From contig NZ_CP121463.1 in the NCBI RefSeq assembly GCF_029690065.1, forward strand, positions 2,232,001 to 2,296,000: a stretch of DNA of 64,000 nt. The letters run 5' to 3'. The DNA comes from Arthrobacter sp. Y-9. Its GTDB lineage: Bacteria; Actinomycetota; Actinomycetes; Actinomycetales; Micrococcaceae. Positions 43,977 to 53,552 of this stretch are shown here, one piece after another. The notes under the pieces are model-generated. The model was not told where the DNA came from and made no database searches. It saw only the letters and a program-made list of their open reading frames with translations. A program made the position numbers and the translations under genes. The stretch's first letter is position 1; every line of letters begins with the position of its first letter.

Positions 43977-44017
43977 CGTGGCCGCCCAGCGACGCGATGC
44001 GTCACCGGGCGGCCACG
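43977..44017 (-). terminator. Hairpin downstream of ilvE
   Basis: CGTGGCCGCCC (43977-43987) pairs with GGGCGGCCACG (44007-44017), and the inner GACGC (43991-43995) with GCGTC (43999-44003); a 3-nt mismatch separates the two stems. It lies 35 bp beyond the ilvE stop. Confidence 0.7.
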
Positions 44018-44051
44018 GGAGGCACTCAGAGGAGGGCCGGGAAGAACGGGC

Positions 44052-45164
44052 TCAGGCCAGGCGGGTCAGCCAGCCGTGAGTGTCCTCGACCTTGCCGGTC
44101 TGGATGCCGAGCAGGCGTTCGCGGATGGCCATGGTGACCTCGCCGGCCTTGGCGTCCTCGCTGCCGATACTCTCGGTCTCATCCTTGAGCAGGCCGATCG
44201 GGGTGATGACCGCGGCCGTGCCACAGGCGAACACCTCGGCGATCTCGCCGGAGGCCACGCCGTCGCGCCACTCATCCAGGGTGATCTTGCGCTCGACCAC
44301 TTCTCGGCCCATTTCACGGGCCACGGTGATGATGGAGGACCGGGTGACGCCTTCGAGGATCGTGCCGCTGAGCGCGGGAGTCACCAGGGAGCCGTCCTTG
44401 AGGACGAAGAAGACGTTCATGCCGCCGAGCTCTTCGACCGCGTTGTCATTGAACGGGTCCAGGAAGAGGACCTGCTTGCAGCCGTGCGACTCGGCTTCCA
44501 TCTGGGCGATGAGCGATGCGGCGTAGTTGCCGCCGCACTTGGCCGCACCGGTGCCGCCGCGGCCCGCACGGGCGTACTGGCGGGAGATCCAGATGGAGAC
44601 GGGCTTCAGCTCGCCGCCGAAGTAGTTGCCGGCCGGGGACGCGATGACCCGGAAGGAGACCTCGCGCGCCGGGCGGACACCCAGGAACGCCTCGGTGGCG
44701 ATCATGAACGGACGGAGGTACAGGGCCTCGCCGTCGCCGGACGGGACCCAGTCCTGGTCCTCGGCCACGAGCCGCTTGATCGCTTCGACGAAGACCTCTT
44801 CGGGAAGCTGCGGCAGCGCGAGGCGCTCGGCGGACTTGTTCAGACGGCGGGCGTTGGCGTCGGGGCGGAAGGTCCAGATGGAACCGTCAGCGTGACGGTA
44901 CGCCTTGAGGCCTTCGAAGATCTCCTGGCCGTAGTGCAGCACGCCGGCCGCGGGGTCCAGGCTGATCGGGCCGTAAGGCTCGACGCGGGCGTCATGCCAG
45001 GAACCGTTGCCGTCCGCGTCGACCGTGTAGTCGACGACGGCGGTGTGGTCGGTGAAGTGGTTGCCGAATCCCGGGTTCGCCAGGATCTCGGCGCGTTCCT
45101 CAGCGGACTTCGGGGTCTCCGAGCGCTGGATGGTGAAGGTGACGTCTTGAGCCGTCGCAGTCAT
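44052..45164 (-). CDS. ilvE: Branched-chain amino acid aminotransferase
   Basis: This 370-aa fold-type IV PLP enzyme performs the last transamination to valine, isoleucine and leucine. Features include GVLHYGQEIFEGLKAYR, the Schiff-base lysine in GTGAAKCGGNYAASL, and EVFACGTAAVITPIG for cofactor phosphate contact. The ATG at 45164 has GGAGGAA 3-9 nt upstream. It follows leuB after 86 bp; a small hairpin plus A/T run sits just before its ribosome site and may reduce read-through from leuB. Confidence 0.97.
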   Translation of the reverse strand: MTATAQDVTFTIQRSETPKSAEERAEILANPGFGNHFTDHTAVVDYTVDADGNGSWHDARVEPYGPISLDPAAGVLHYGQEIFEGLKAYRHADGSIWTFRPDANARRLNKSAERLALPQLPEEVFVEAIKRLVAEDQDWVPSGDGEALYLRPFMIATEAFLGVRPAREVSFRVIASPAGNYFGGELKPVSIWISRQYARAGRGGTGAAKCGGNYAASLIAQMEAESHGCKQVLFLDPFNDNAVEELGGMNVFFVLKDGSLVTPALSGTILEGVTRSSIITVAREMGREVVERKITLDEWRDGVASGEIAEVFACGTAAVITPIGLLKDETESIGSEDAKAGEVTMAIRERLLGIQTGKVEDTHGWLTRLA

Positions 45165-45173
45165 GATTCCTCC

Positions 45174-45194
45174 AAAAAGTGCCGCTGAAGCGGC
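45174..45194 (-). terminator. Small hairpin with T-run directly before the ilvE ribosome site
   Basis: On the minus strand GCCGC-TTCA-GCGGC (45194-45181) is followed by ACTTTTT (45180-45174) and then at once by the GGAGGAA ribosome site. It is one of only two hairpins with a T-run in the window. It could be a weak terminator or a translational control element in the leuB-ilvE gap. Confidence 0.5.
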
Positions 45195-45250
45195 GCCTGC
45201 TCATCGCTGAGGGGACGCCGCCTGCGGCTGGTGAGTTGTCCTTGCCAAGC

Positions 45251-46312
45251 TTACGCTTTGCGGACGGCTTCGGTGATGGCTGCGCCGATCTCGCTCGTGG
45301 TGCGCGGGGCACCCGTGCGGGACTCGACGTCGGCCGCCACGGCCGTCTCAATGCGCCGGGCCGCCTCGTGGTGGCCCAGATGATCGAGCAGGAGCGCGGC
45401 GGAGAGGATGGCCGCCGTGGGGTCCGCCTTCTGCTGGCCGGCGATGTCGGGCGCCGAGCCGTGCACGGGTTCGAACATGGACGGTGCGGTGCGGTCCATG
45501 TTGATGTTCCCGGACGCCGCCAGGCCGATGCCACCCGTGACGGCAGCGGCGAGGTCGGTGAGGATGTCACCGAAGAGGTTGTCCGTGACGATCACATCGA
45601 AGCGGCTGGGATCGGTCACCAGGAAGATCGTGGCCGCGTCGATGTGCAGGTAATCGTGGCTGACCTCAGGGAACTCCTGGGCGACAGCCTCCACGGTGCG
45701 CTTCCACAAGTGCCCGGCGAACACCAGGACGTTGTGCTTGTGCACCAGGGTGACCTTCTTGCGGGGGCGCTGGCTGGCACGCCGGAAGGCGTCCTGGACC
45801 ACGCGCTCGACGCCGTAGGCCGTGTTGAGCGAGACCTCGGTGGCCACCTCCTGCGGGGTTCCCGTGCGGAGGGAGCCACCGTTGCCCACGTAGGGGCCTT
45901 CAGTGCCTTCGCGGACCACGACGAAGTCGATCTCCCCCGGGTTCGCCAGGGGGCTGCCCACCGTGCCGTACAGGCGGGAGGGACGCAGATTCACGTAGTG
46001 GTCCAGGGAGAAGCGCAGCTTGAGCAGCAATTCACGCTCGATCAGGCCTGACGGGATGCGGGTGTCGCCCGGCGCGGCGCCGATGGCTCCGAACAGGATG
46101 GCGTCCCGTGTCTTGAGGTCCTCCAGCACGGATTCCGGCAGGGTCTCGCCGGTCTCGAGCCAGTGCTGCGCGCCCAGCGCGTAGTGCGTGGGCGAGACCT
46201 GAACGCCGTCACGTTCGACGGCGGCGGTGAGCACGGCGAGCGCCTCAGCGGTGACTTCGGGTCCGATGCCGTCGCCGGGGATGACTGCCAGATCAATGGT
46301 GCTCGTGCTCAT
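45251..46312 (-). CDS. leuB: 3-isopropylmalate dehydrogenase
   Basis: This 353-aa NAD-dependent enzyme oxidatively decarboxylates 3-isopropylmalate in leucine synthesis. [19 protein letters not shown] opens the protein, and substrate and metal residues are in [16 protein letters not shown]. The late [11 protein letters not shown] is the cofactor region. The ATG at 46312 begins the homology and has almost no ribosome site; a TTGACC/CACTGT promoter ending 6 nt upstream suggests a leaderless message. An open frame to 46348 is not coding in character. Confidence 0.97.
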   Translation of the reverse strand: MSTSTIDLAVIPGDGIGPEVTAEALAVLTAAVERDGVQVSPTHYALGAQHWLETGETLPESVLEDLKTRDAILFGAIGAAPGDTRIPSGLIERELLLKLRFSLDHYVNLRPSRLYGTVGSPLANPGEIDFVVVREGTEGPYVGNGGSLRTGTPQEVATEVSLNTAYGVERVVQDAFRRASQRPRKKVTLVHKHNVLVFAGHLWKRTVEAVAQEFPEVSHDYLHIDAATIFLVTDPSRFDVIVTDNLFGDILTDLAAAVTGGIGLAASGNINMDRTAPSMFEPVHGSAPDIAGQQKADPTAAILSAALLLDHLGHHEAARRIETAVAADVESRTGAPRTTSEIGAAITEAVRKA

Positions 46313-46318
46313 GGTTCC

Positions 46319-46348
46319 ACAGTGCCAGAGCATCCAGAATATGGTCAA
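46319..46348 (-). promoter_or_regulatory. leuB promoter, leaderless geometry
   Basis: On the minus strand TTGACC (46348-46343), an 18-bp spacer and CACTGT (46324-46319) precede the leuB ATG by 6 nt. The layout (hexamer, 30 nt, ATG) is identical to that before the ilvB leader peptide. TGAGATGC directly upstream (46357-46350) also occurs upstream of leuC in the same orientation. The -10 match is weak (conserved A2 and T6 only). Confidence 0.5.
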
Positions 46349-46478
46349 CGCATCTCACATCGTGGACGGGGCTCCTGAGGGAGCCGCCGCGCCCCGGAAT
46401 TCCGGCCCGGATTTCGGCCCCAGGTTTCCGACCCAGGGTTGAGGACGCTGCCGGGGTGGTGGCATAAGGTCGGGAACG

Positions 46479-47705
46479 ATGGAATTCTGGCAGCGCATCA
46501 CCCATTGGACCCACCGGCACCACTTCATCGTGGACGTGATCGTGGCGGTCCTCGTCATTCTCGGCGTGGAGTCCATCTACCTGCTGTCGATGGTCACCTC
46601 GCCGGACCCGGGCGATCCGATGTACACGAGCAGGATCTGGGGCGCCATCCTGAGCCTCCCTATGCTCGCGACCCTGGCCTGGCGCCGGACCCGGCCGCGG
46701 ATCGCGATGTGGACCCTCGCGGTGCTCTGTCTCGCGAGCCTGGGGATCGAGTACGACCTGGCCGGAGGCATCCTCGCCGTCCCCTTCATCATCTACGCCG
46801 CGGCGGCGTACGGCCGGCGCTGGGACGGCCGCTTCGCCCTGATCCTCGGCCTGCTCGGCGGTGTCCTGCTCCCCGCCAAGATCCTCGCGCAGAACGTGAA
46901 CGACTTCTCCCGGGGCGAGATCTTCGGCGTCGCGATGGCCGCGGTCACCCTGTGGCTCGTCGTCCTCTTCTGTTGGACCCTCGGCGCCCTCACCCGGGCA
47001 CGCCGCATCAGGATCCAGGCGCTGGAGGACCGGGCCCGGCGGCTGGAGATCGAGAACCAGCAGGAACGCGCCCTGGCCGCGGCGGACGAGCGGGCGCACA
47101 TCGCCCGGGAGATGCACGACATCGTGGCCCACTCCCTCTCGGTCATCATCACCCAGGCCGACGGCGGCCGGTACGCCGCGGTGGCCGATCCGGAGATGGG
47201 CCGCAAGGTGCTGGAGACGATCGCTCAGACCGGCCGCTCCTCGCTCGCCGAGATGCGCAGGCTCCTCGGAGTGCTCCGGCAGGAAGAGGACACGGAGTAC
47301 CGTCCCCAGCCCGGGCTCGAGGACATCCCGCATCTGGTGGCGGACATGCGGGCCAGCGGGCTCGTCGTCGCGCTTCAGGAGGAAGGCGCGCCGCGCTCGG
47401 CGCTGCCCGCCGGTGCGGGGCTGACCGCCTACCGGCTGGTCCAGGAGGCGCTCACCAATTGCCTCAAGCATGCCGGGCCGGCCGCCTCCGTCGACACCAC
47501 GCTGCGCTGGAGCGGCAAGGGCCTGCACCTCACGGTCAAGGACGACGGCCGCGGAGCCGCCGCCGATCCGCCGTCGGCCGGCGGCGGCAACGGGCTGCGC
47601 GGGATGGCCGAGCGTGTGGCACTCTACGATGGAAAGGTCACGGCGGGCCCCGCTCCCGGCGGAGGATTCACCGTGGAAGCACTGATCCCCTATTCGGAGG
47701 CCTGA
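46479..47705 (+). CDS. Two-component sensor histidine kinase (HisKA_3 type)
   Basis: This 408-aa membrane kinase has about five to six hydrophobic segments in residues 15-172 and almost no extracellular domain, so it likely senses within the membrane or through the partner transporter. A coiled-coil linker leads to the dimerisation box IAREMHDIVAHSLSVI with phospho-acceptor His213. The ATPase part shows VQEALTNCLKHAG (N box), VKDDGRG and GNGLRGMAERV (G box). The response regulator gene starts 2 bp later, and an ABC exporter follows, a typical stress or antimicrobial-response arrangement. Confidence 0.92.
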   Translation: MEFWQRITHWTHRHHFIVDVIVAVLVILGVESIYLLSMVTSPDPGDPMYTSRIWGAILSLPMLATLAWRRTRPRIAMWTLAVLCLASLGIEYDLAGGILAVPFIIYAAAAYGRRWDGRFALILGLLGGVLLPAKILAQNVNDFSRGEIFGVAMAAVTLWLVVLFCWTLGALTRARRIRIQALEDRARRLEIENQQERALAAADERAHIAREMHDIVAHSLSVIITQADGGRYAAVADPEMGRKVLETIAQTGRSSLAEMRRLLGVLRQEEDTEYRPQPGLEDIPHLVADMRASGLVVALQEEGAPRSALPAGAGLTAYRLVQEALTNCLKHAGPAASVDTTLRWSGKGLHLTVKDDGRGAAADPPSAGGGNGLRGMAERVALYDGKVTAGPAPGGGFTVEALIPYSEA

Positions 47706-47707
47706 CC

Positions 47708-48421
47708 ATGCAGGAACCCACCCCCATCCGCGTCGCGCTGGTTGATGACCAGCAGCTGGTCCGTTCGGGCTTCAGCATGCTCATCAACTCCCAGTCGGAT
47801 CTGAGTGTGGTGGCCGAGGCGTCCAACGGTCTCGAGGCACTCCAGAACCTTGCGGCCACCACGGCCGACGTGGTCCTCATGGACGTGCGCATGCCGGGCA
47901 TGGACGGGATCGAAGCCACCCGACGGCTGCTGGAGGACTCGTCCCGCCAGAACCCCGGTTCGCAGCGCGCCGGCCTCAAAGTCGTGGTCCTGACCACCTT
48001 CGACCTGGACGAGTACGCACTCGAAGCCATCCAGGCCGGCGCCAGCGGATTCCTCCTGAAGGACGCGCCCCCGGAGGAGCTCCTGGAAGCCATCCGGACC
48101 GTGCACCGCGGCGACGCCGTGATCGCACCCTCCACCACCCGCAGGCTCCTGGACCACGTGGCGCCCTTGCTCCGCAACAGCCCCCAGGCCCGCGGCAACC
48201 ACCAGGAGGAGCTCGATTCCCTCACGCCCCGTGAGCGCGAAGTGTTCGAGATGATCGCCGCGGGCGATTCCAACCCGGAGATCGCCGCCCGTCTGTTCGT
48301 CTCCGAGGCCACCGTCAAGACCCATGTGGGGCACGTGCTGGCCAAGATGCAGGCCCGGGACCGCGTCCAGCTGGTCGTCATGGCCTACGAGGCGGGAGTG
48401 GTCACCCCGGGCGTGGGCTGA
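47708..48421 (+). CDS. LuxR-type (NarL) response regulator
   Basis: This 237-aa regulator has an N-terminal receiver with the acidic pair in ALVDDQQ, phospho-acceptor Asp59 in LMDVRMPGMDG and Lys118 in FLLKDAPP. An insert around residues 78-90 lengthens the receiver slightly. The C-terminal LuxR helix-turn-helix reads LTPREREVFEMIAAGDSN and then EIAARLFVSEATVKTHV. It forms one unit with the kinase upstream. Its probable target is the ABC exporter beginning 113 bp downstream. Confidence 0.94.
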   Translation: MQEPTPIRVALVDDQQLVRSGFSMLINSQSDLSVVAEASNGLEALQNLAATTADVVLMDVRMPGMDGIEATRRLLEDSSRQNPGSQRAGLKVVVLTTFDLDEYALEAIQAGASGFLLKDAPPEELLEAIRTVHRGDAVIAPSTTRRLLDHVAPLLRNSPQARGNHQEELDSLTPREREVFEMIAAGDSNPEIAARLFVSEATVKTHVGHVLAKMQARDRVQLVVMAYEAGVVTPGVG

Positions 48422-48534
48422 CCCTGGTCGGAGACGTGCCGTCGGAAGCTCATCCCCCGGTATGAGCCCGCCGGTCCCGAAAGGCAGACCCTGGCCCGAT
48501 CCGCCGGAGCGGCGCCGCGCCATAGCGTGGAAGC

Positions 48535-49311
48535 ATGACCACCACAACGCACCAAGTCCCTTCCCCAGGTTCGCCTTCAGGGGCCACGAACCTGGCCGTC
48601 AGCGCCCGTCATCTCGTGAAGAACTACGGCAAGGGCGAAACCGCCGTGGCCGCCCTGCGCGACGTCAGCATCGACTTCGCCAAGGGCCGCTTCACCGCCA
48701 TCATGGGCCCCTCCGGCTCGGGCAAGTCCACTCTCATGCACCTTCTCGCCGGCCTGGACACCGCCGACTCCGGCCACATCCACCTCGGCGACACCGAGAT
48801 CACCGGCCTGAACGACACCCAGCTCACGACCCTGCGCCGTGAGAACGTCGGCTTCGTGTTCCAGGCCTTCAACCTGGTCCCCACCCTCACCGCGGAGCAG
48901 AACATCCTGCTCCCCATCGAACTCGCGGGCGGCAAGGCCGACCTCGAATGGTTCGACTTCATCGTGGGCGTCCTCGGCCTGAAGGACCGGTTGAAGCACC
49001 GCCCGCACGAGCTCAGCGGAGGCCAGCAGCAGCGCGTCGCCGTCGCACGCGCCCTCCTGACCCGTCCGCACGTCCTCTTCGGCGACGAGCCCACCGGAAA
49101 CCTGGACTCCCGCTCCGGCGCCGAGGTCCTCTCGCTCCTGCGCCGCAGCAGCAAGGAACTGGGCCAGACCATCATCATGGTCACCCACGACCCGGTGGCA
49201 GCGAGCTACGCGGACCGCGTCATCCTGATGAGCGACGGCCAGGTGGTGGGACAGATCGAGGAGCCCACCGCCGAGTCCGTCCTGGCCGCCATGAGCGAGC
49301 TGGGGGCCTGA
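48535..49311 (+). CDS. ABC exporter ATPase, MacB/LolD type
   Basis: This 258-aa ATP-binding subunit has Walker A GPSGSGKST near residue 58, the Q-loop in GFVFQAFNLVPTLTAEQN, signature LSGGQQQRVAVARALL, Walker B VLFGDEPTGNLDS and the H-loop VTHDP. The FQAFNLVPTLT and EPTGNLDS segments mark the MacB/FtsE-like group that powers mechanotransmission rather than import. The last base is shared with the permease start (TGATG), so the two subunits are made together. It likely responds to the two-component system upstream. Confidence 0.94.
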   Translation: MTTTTHQVPSPGSPSGATNLAVSARHLVKNYGKGETAVAALRDVSIDFAKGRFTAIMGPSGSGKSTLMHLLAGLDTADSGHIHLGDTEITGLNDTQLTTLRRENVGFVFQAFNLVPTLTAEQNILLPIELAGGKADLEWFDFIVGVLGLKDRLKHRPHELSGGQQQRVAVARALLTRPHVLFGDEPTGNLDSRSGAEVLSLLRRSSKELGQTIIMVTHDPVAASYADRVILMSDGQVVGQIEEPTAESVLAAMSELGA

Positions 49312-51845
49312 TGCTGCGCGTCGCACTCTCCCAATTGCGCACCCACGGGCGGCGCTTCATCGCCGTGGGCCTGGCCATCATGCTCGCGGTGGCCTTCCTG
49401 GTCAGCACCCTCCTGGTGTCCTCCAGCACGAAGGCGTCCCTGGCCGCCAGCCTCGGTGAGAGCTATCACCGAGCCGGTCTGGTGGTGGCCCCGGTCAAGA
49501 GCAACGAGAACTTCACCGCTCAGGACGTCAAGAACCTGACCACCGTGCCCGGCGTCGAAACCGTCTACGGTCAGTCCAATGCCATGACCCTGGTGGACGG
49601 CCACAACGCCTCCTTCCTGGGCATGGTCCAGAACTCCGCCCCCGCCGAACTGGAATCCGCGCGGACTCGCTCGGGCCATCTCCCCGGCGGCACCGGCGAA
49701 GTGGCCGTCGACGCCAGCACGGCCGGGCAGTTCCGGCTCAGCGTCGGATCCGTGCTGAAGCTTCAGCCGGCCGGCGCCGCGGAAGACGGCGCGGGAGCGG
49801 GCAAGCCCGAGCCGATCACTCTGAAGGTCTCCGGCATCCTGGAACCGAGCTCAGATCCGCTGCGCGGGAGCTTCGCTCAGCTCCTCGCGCCCGCCTCCGT
49901 GGTCTCACAGCTCTCGGGCGGTGAGGACCGCGTGTCCATGATCCAGCTCAAGCTCGCCCCCGGCGCCGACGTCGGCCAGATGAAGGAGAAGGCCTCCAAG
50001 GCTCTTGCTTCCGGCCCCGTGGCCGCATCCGTCCGGACACCGGAGGAGGCCGCCGTCGCGCAGGTCCAGCAGTTCACGGACGGCCAGGATCAGCTGACCG
50101 TCGTGCTGCTCGCCTTCGCGGTGATCGCCCTGTTCGTCTCCGCTCTGGTGGTGTCCAACACCTTCTCGGTGATCATCGCCCAGCGCACCCGCGAACTCGC
50201 CCTGCTCCGCTGCATCGGCGCGACGCGGTCTCAGATCCGTTCCTCCGTGCTCGTGGAAGCGGCGATCGTGGGCCTCGTGTCCTCGGTGGTCGGCGCCCTG
50301 GCAGGTGTCGGCGTGATGGCCGGGCTGATCGCCCTGGCCAAGACGGACCCGACCCGGTCCTTCGCCACCCTCGCCGTCGATCCGCTGGCCCTCGTGGCGG
50401 GCGTGCTCGTCGGAGTGATCATGACCTTCATCGCGGCCCTGGTGCCCGCCCGGGCCGCGACGCGTGTCGCCCCGCTGGCTGCCCTCCGCCCGCTCGACGA
50501 CGCCTCGCTCAGCAACCGCCGCGGCCGGGTCCGTCTGGTGATCGGCTTCATCCTGCTCGTCATCGGCATGCCGATGCTGCTGGGCGGCGCCTGGATGAAC
50601 AGTCTCCTCGTGGCTCTTCCCGGCGGTCTGCTGACCTTCCTGGGCGTCCTGTTCTGCGCCGGACTCTTCATCCCCGGCGCCGTGCGCACCGTGGGCCGGC
50701 TCGCCCGGCCGAGCGGAGTCCCCGGTCGGCTCGCGGCCCTCAACGCGGTCCGCAACCCCGCCCGCACCTCCGCGACGGCGTCGGCGCTGCTCATCGGCGT
50801 GACGCTCGTGACCATGATGATGGTGGGGGCGGGGTCCGCCAAGGCTGCCCTGGGACAGGGCCTTGCCGAACGGTACCCCGTGGACATCAGCGTCAGTTCA
50901 CCCGCCGGACCGGCCGTGGGTCAGCAGGGACCCTCCTCCAAGGGCTTCACCCCGGCCTCGGCCCAGAGCGTCGCCGGTCTGAAGGGTGTCGCGGCGACCG
51001 CGATGCTGGTCACCGCGGGGAATGTCGTTGACACCTCCGAAGGCGCCAACGGATCTCAGATGACCGTCTACGCGGTGGATCCGAGCGCAGCCCGCACGGT
51101 GCTCAACGACCAGAACCGGCAGCCCCAGAACGGGACGCTCCTGGTGTCGCGCACCGGACCCAAGGGTCCCGTGACCGTGAACGGCCCGCGCGGCAAGATC
51201 GTGCTCGAGGCCATCCGCACCAGGACCGATGAGATGGTCCCGGTCATGACGCTCGACGACGCCCGCGCCATCAACAACGCCCTTCCCACCAGTGGGGAAC
51301 GGCTCTGGGTGAAGCTCAATGCCGACGTGCAGGCCAGCGACATCCGCGGCGTGGTCAACACGATCGCCACGACCCTGGACGTCCCGGCCGCCTACGTGAG
51401 CGGGGCCGTCATGGAACGGGCCGCGTTCGAAGAGGTCATCAATGTCATGCTCCTCGTGGTCACGGCCCTGCTGGCGGTGGCGGTCTTCATCGCGCTGATC
51501 GGTGTGGCCAACACGCTGAGCCTGTCCGTCCTGGAACGCACCCGGGAGAACTCGCTCCTCCGGGCGCTCGGTCTGACGCGGCGCCAGCTCCGGCTCATGC
51601 TGGCCCTGGAAGCAGTCCTGATCGCGGGCGTCTCGGCACTCCTCGGTGTGCTGCTGGGCGGAGCGTTCGGCTGGCTCGGCGCGAAGTCCGCCCTCGGCGT
51701 GATGGGTCCCGTCCCCTTCGACGCCCCGTGGCTGGGTGTCGCCGGGGTGCTGCTGGTGGCCATCGTGGCGGCGCTCCTCGCCTCCATCGTCCCGGCACGG
51801 CGTGCGGCACGCCTCTCCCCCGTGGAAGGTCTCGCCGTGAGCTGA
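49311..51845 (+). CDS. ABC exporter permease with two FtsX-like modules
   Basis: This 844-aa permease begins with a membrane segment (residues 15-37) and a periplasmic-type extracellular domain (about 40-255). It then has three membrane helices of a first FtsX module (about 262-285, 310-345, 355-382), two central helices (408-455), a further helix near 490-510, a second extracellular domain and three final helices. ALLRCIGATRSQIRSSVL and SLLRALGLTRRQLRLML are the paired FtsX-type coupling segments. The substrate is not apparent; lipid, peptide-antibiotic or envelope-stress relief are the usual roles. Confidence 0.9.
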   Translation: MLRVALSQLRTHGRRFIAVGLAIMLAVAFLVSTLLVSSSTKASLAASLGESYHRAGLVVAPVKSNENFTAQDVKNLTTVPGVETVYGQSNAMTLVDGHNASFLGMVQNSAPAELESARTRSGHLPGGTGEVAVDASTAGQFRLSVGSVLKLQPAGAAEDGAGAGKPEPITLKVSGILEPSSDPLRGSFAQLLAPASVVSQLSGGEDRVSMIQLKLAPGADVGQMKEKASKALASGPVAASVRTPEEAAVAQVQQFTDGQDQLTVVLLAFAVIALFVSALVVSNTFSVIIAQRTRELALLRCIGATRSQIRSSVLVEAAIVGLVSSVVGALAGVGVMAGLIALAKTDPTRSFATLAVDPLALVAGVLVGVIMTFIAALVPARAATRVAPLAALRPLDDASLSNRRGRVRLVIGFILLVIGMPMLLGGAWMNSLLVALPGGLLTFLGVLFCAGLFIPGAVRTVGRLARPSGVPGRLAALNAVRNPARTSATASALLIGVTLVTMMMVGAGSAKAALGQGLAERYPVDISVSSPAGPAVGQQGPSSKGFTPASAQSVAGLKGVAATAMLVTAGNVVDTSEGANGSQMTVYAVDPSAARTVLNDQNRQPQNGTLLVSRTGPKGPVTVNGPRGKIVLEAIRTRTDEMVPVMTLDDARAINNALPTSGERLWVKLNADVQASDIRGVVNTIATTLDVPAAYVSGAVMERAAFEEVINVMLLVVTALLAVAVFIALIGVANTLSLSVLERTRENSLLRALGLTRRQLRLMLALEAVLIAGVSALLGVLLGGAFGWLGAKSALGVMGPVPFDAPWLGVAGVLLVAIVAALLASIVPARRAARLSPVEGLAVS

Positions 51846-51882
51846 CCCGCTCCGAGCGTCGGGGCTCCCCCCTGACGCGAGA

Positions 51883-51929
51883 GAACAGCTGAGGCCCGGA
51901 AAACCATGTTTTCCGGGCCTCAGCTGTTC
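51883..51929. terminator. Strong bidirectional hairpin between the exporter permease and metG
   Basis: The arms 51883-51903 and 51909-51929 form a perfect 21-bp stem with a 5-nt loop; the inner end AAAAC/TTTT gives a short T-run on the plus strand side of the stem. It lies 38 bp after the permease stop and 24 bp beyond the metG stop. Confidence 0.85.
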
Positions 51930-51952
51930 CTTCGTGAAGGACGAGAAGGCGA

Positions 51953-53509
51953 TCAGGCCTCTTCGGGCTCCTCATACTTGGGGAAGACGGGAGCCGGGGC
52001 GGGCAGGGCCGTGCCGGTCACCAGTCGCGTCGGAAGCGCCGCGAACAGACGGCTCTCCTCGGATTCCTGGCCGAGCAGGTCGAGCACCTTGCCCGCGGAG
52101 GCGGGCATGACGGGCTGGCTCAGGATCGCGACCTGGCGCAGCACCTCCAGCGTCACGTAGAGCACGGTGTTCATGCGGGCCGGGTCGGTCTTGCGCAGGA
52201 CCCACGGCTGCTGCTCGGCGAAGTACGCGTTGCACTCCCCCAGCACGTGCCACATGGCCTCCAGGGCCCGCGAGAACTGCTGCTCCTCGAACTCAGCCCG
52301 CACGGTTCCGAGCAGCGCGTCCGCCTGCGCCAGCATGGCCTCGTCCGCGGCGGTGAAGTCGCCGGGGACCGGCACGGCGCCGTCGCAGTTCTTCGCCACC
52401 ATGGACAGCGACCGCTGCGCCAGGTTGCCGAAGTTGTTGGCCAGATCAGCGTTCATGCGGCCCACGATCGCGTCATGGCTGTAGCTGCCGTCCGCGCCGA
52501 ACGGCACCTCCCGCAGGAAGAAGTAGCGCACCTGGTCCAGGCCGTACTGCGCCACGAAGTCCGCCGGCGCCACCACATTGCCCAGCGACTTGGACATCTT
52601 CACGCCGTTGTTGTGCAGGAAGCCGTGGATCATCACGCGCTTCGGCAGCGGCAGCCCGGCGCTCATGAGGAACGCCGGCCAGAAAATCGCGTGGAATCGC
52701 GAGATGTCCTTGCCGATCACGTGCACATCGGCGGGCCAGAACCGCTGGAACTTCTCGCTGGACTCGTCCGGGAACCCGACGCCGGTCAGGTAGTTGGTCA
52801 GCGCATCCACCCAGACGTACATGACGTGCTTGTCATCGCCCGGGACGGGAACGCCCCAGTCGAAGGTGGTGCGGCTGATGGAAAGATCCTCGAGCCCGCC
52901 CTTGACGAAGCTGATGACCTCGTTGAACCGGCCGCGCGGGTAGCCGAACTCCGGCTGCTCCTCGTAGAGCGCCAGGAGCTTCTCCTGGTACTGGGAGAGC
53001 CGGAAGAAGTAGCTCTCCTCCTCGGTCCAGGTCAGCTCGGTGTCCGTGGCCTTGGAGTAGCGCTTGCCGTCTTCGCGGAGCTCGGTCTCGTCCTCGCCGT
53101 AGAACGCTTCGTCACGCACCGAGTACCAGCCCTCGTACTTGCCGAGGTAGATGTCGCCGTTGGCCTCCATGCGGCGCCAGATCTCCTGGCTCGCCGCGTA
53201 GTGGTCCTCGTCCGTGGTCCGGATGAAACGGTCGTAGCTGATGCCCAGCTCGGCGTGCGTGGCCTTGTAGATCTCCGCGTTGCGGTCCACGAGCTCCTGG
53301 GGCGTGATGCCTTCCTTCTCGGCTGCCTGCGCGATCTTCATGCCGTGCTCGTCCGTGCCGGTGAGGAACATGACGTCGAAGCCGTCCAGCCGCTTGAAGC
53401 GGGCCATCGCGTCCGTGGCGATGTACTCGTAGGCGTGTCCGATGTGCGGGACGCCATTCGGGTACGTGATGGCCGTGGTCAGGTAGTAGGACGGCTTCTG
53501 CTGCGTCAC
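51953..53509 (-). CDS. metG: Methionyl-tRNA synthetase
   Basis: This class I synthetase (518 aa) has the HIGH motif in [23 protein letters not shown] near residue 300 and the catalytic [11 protein letters not shown] segment. The connective peptide [15 protein letters not shown] has no zinc-binding cysteine knuckles, so it is the short zinc-free type common in mycobacteria and relatives. There is no C-terminal tRNA-binding (Arc1p-like) domain. The start is a GTG at 53509, with GGAGAG 5-11 nt upstream. It sits between two unrelated ABC exporters. Confidence 0.97.
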   Translation of the reverse strand: MTQQKPSYYLTTAITYPNGVPHIGHAYEYIATDAMARFKRLDGFDVMFLTGTDEHGMKIAQAAEKEGITPQELVDRNAEIYKATHAELGISYDRFIRTTDEDHYAASQEIWRRMEANGDIYLGKYEGWYSVRDEAFYGEDETELREDGKRYSKATDTELTWTEEESYFFRLSQYQEKLLALYEEQPEFGYPRGRFNEVISFVKGGLEDLSISRTTFDWGVPVPGDDKHVMYVWVDALTNYLTGVGFPDESSEKFQRFWPADVHVIGKDISRFHAIFWPAFLMSAGLPLPKRVMIHGFLHNNGVKMSKSLGNVVAPADFVAQYGLDQVRYFFLREVPFGADGSYSHDAIVGRMNADLANNFGNLAQRSLSMVAKNCDGAVPVPGDFTAADEAMLAQADALLGTVRAEFEEQQFSRALEAMWHVLGECNAYFAEQQPWVLRKTDPARMNTVLYVTLEVLRQVAILSQPVMPASAGKVLDLLGQESEESRLFAALPTRLVTGTALPAPAPVFPKYEEPEEA

Positions 53510-53552
53510 GGTGTGTTCTCTCCTGCTGTGCGTGCGGGGCGCTGGGCGGTGA

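Noticed and set aside
45100-45200. A second leader peptide (starting MSRRRFSGTF) between leuB and ilvE
   Set aside because: It runs on into ilvE in another frame, has no run of branched-chain codons and no stop before ilvE, so it does not fit an attenuator.
46313-46478. A plus-strand promoter for the histidine kinase
   Set aside because: No hexamer pair with acceptable spacing was found before 46479; the region's clear signals belong to leuB on the other strand.
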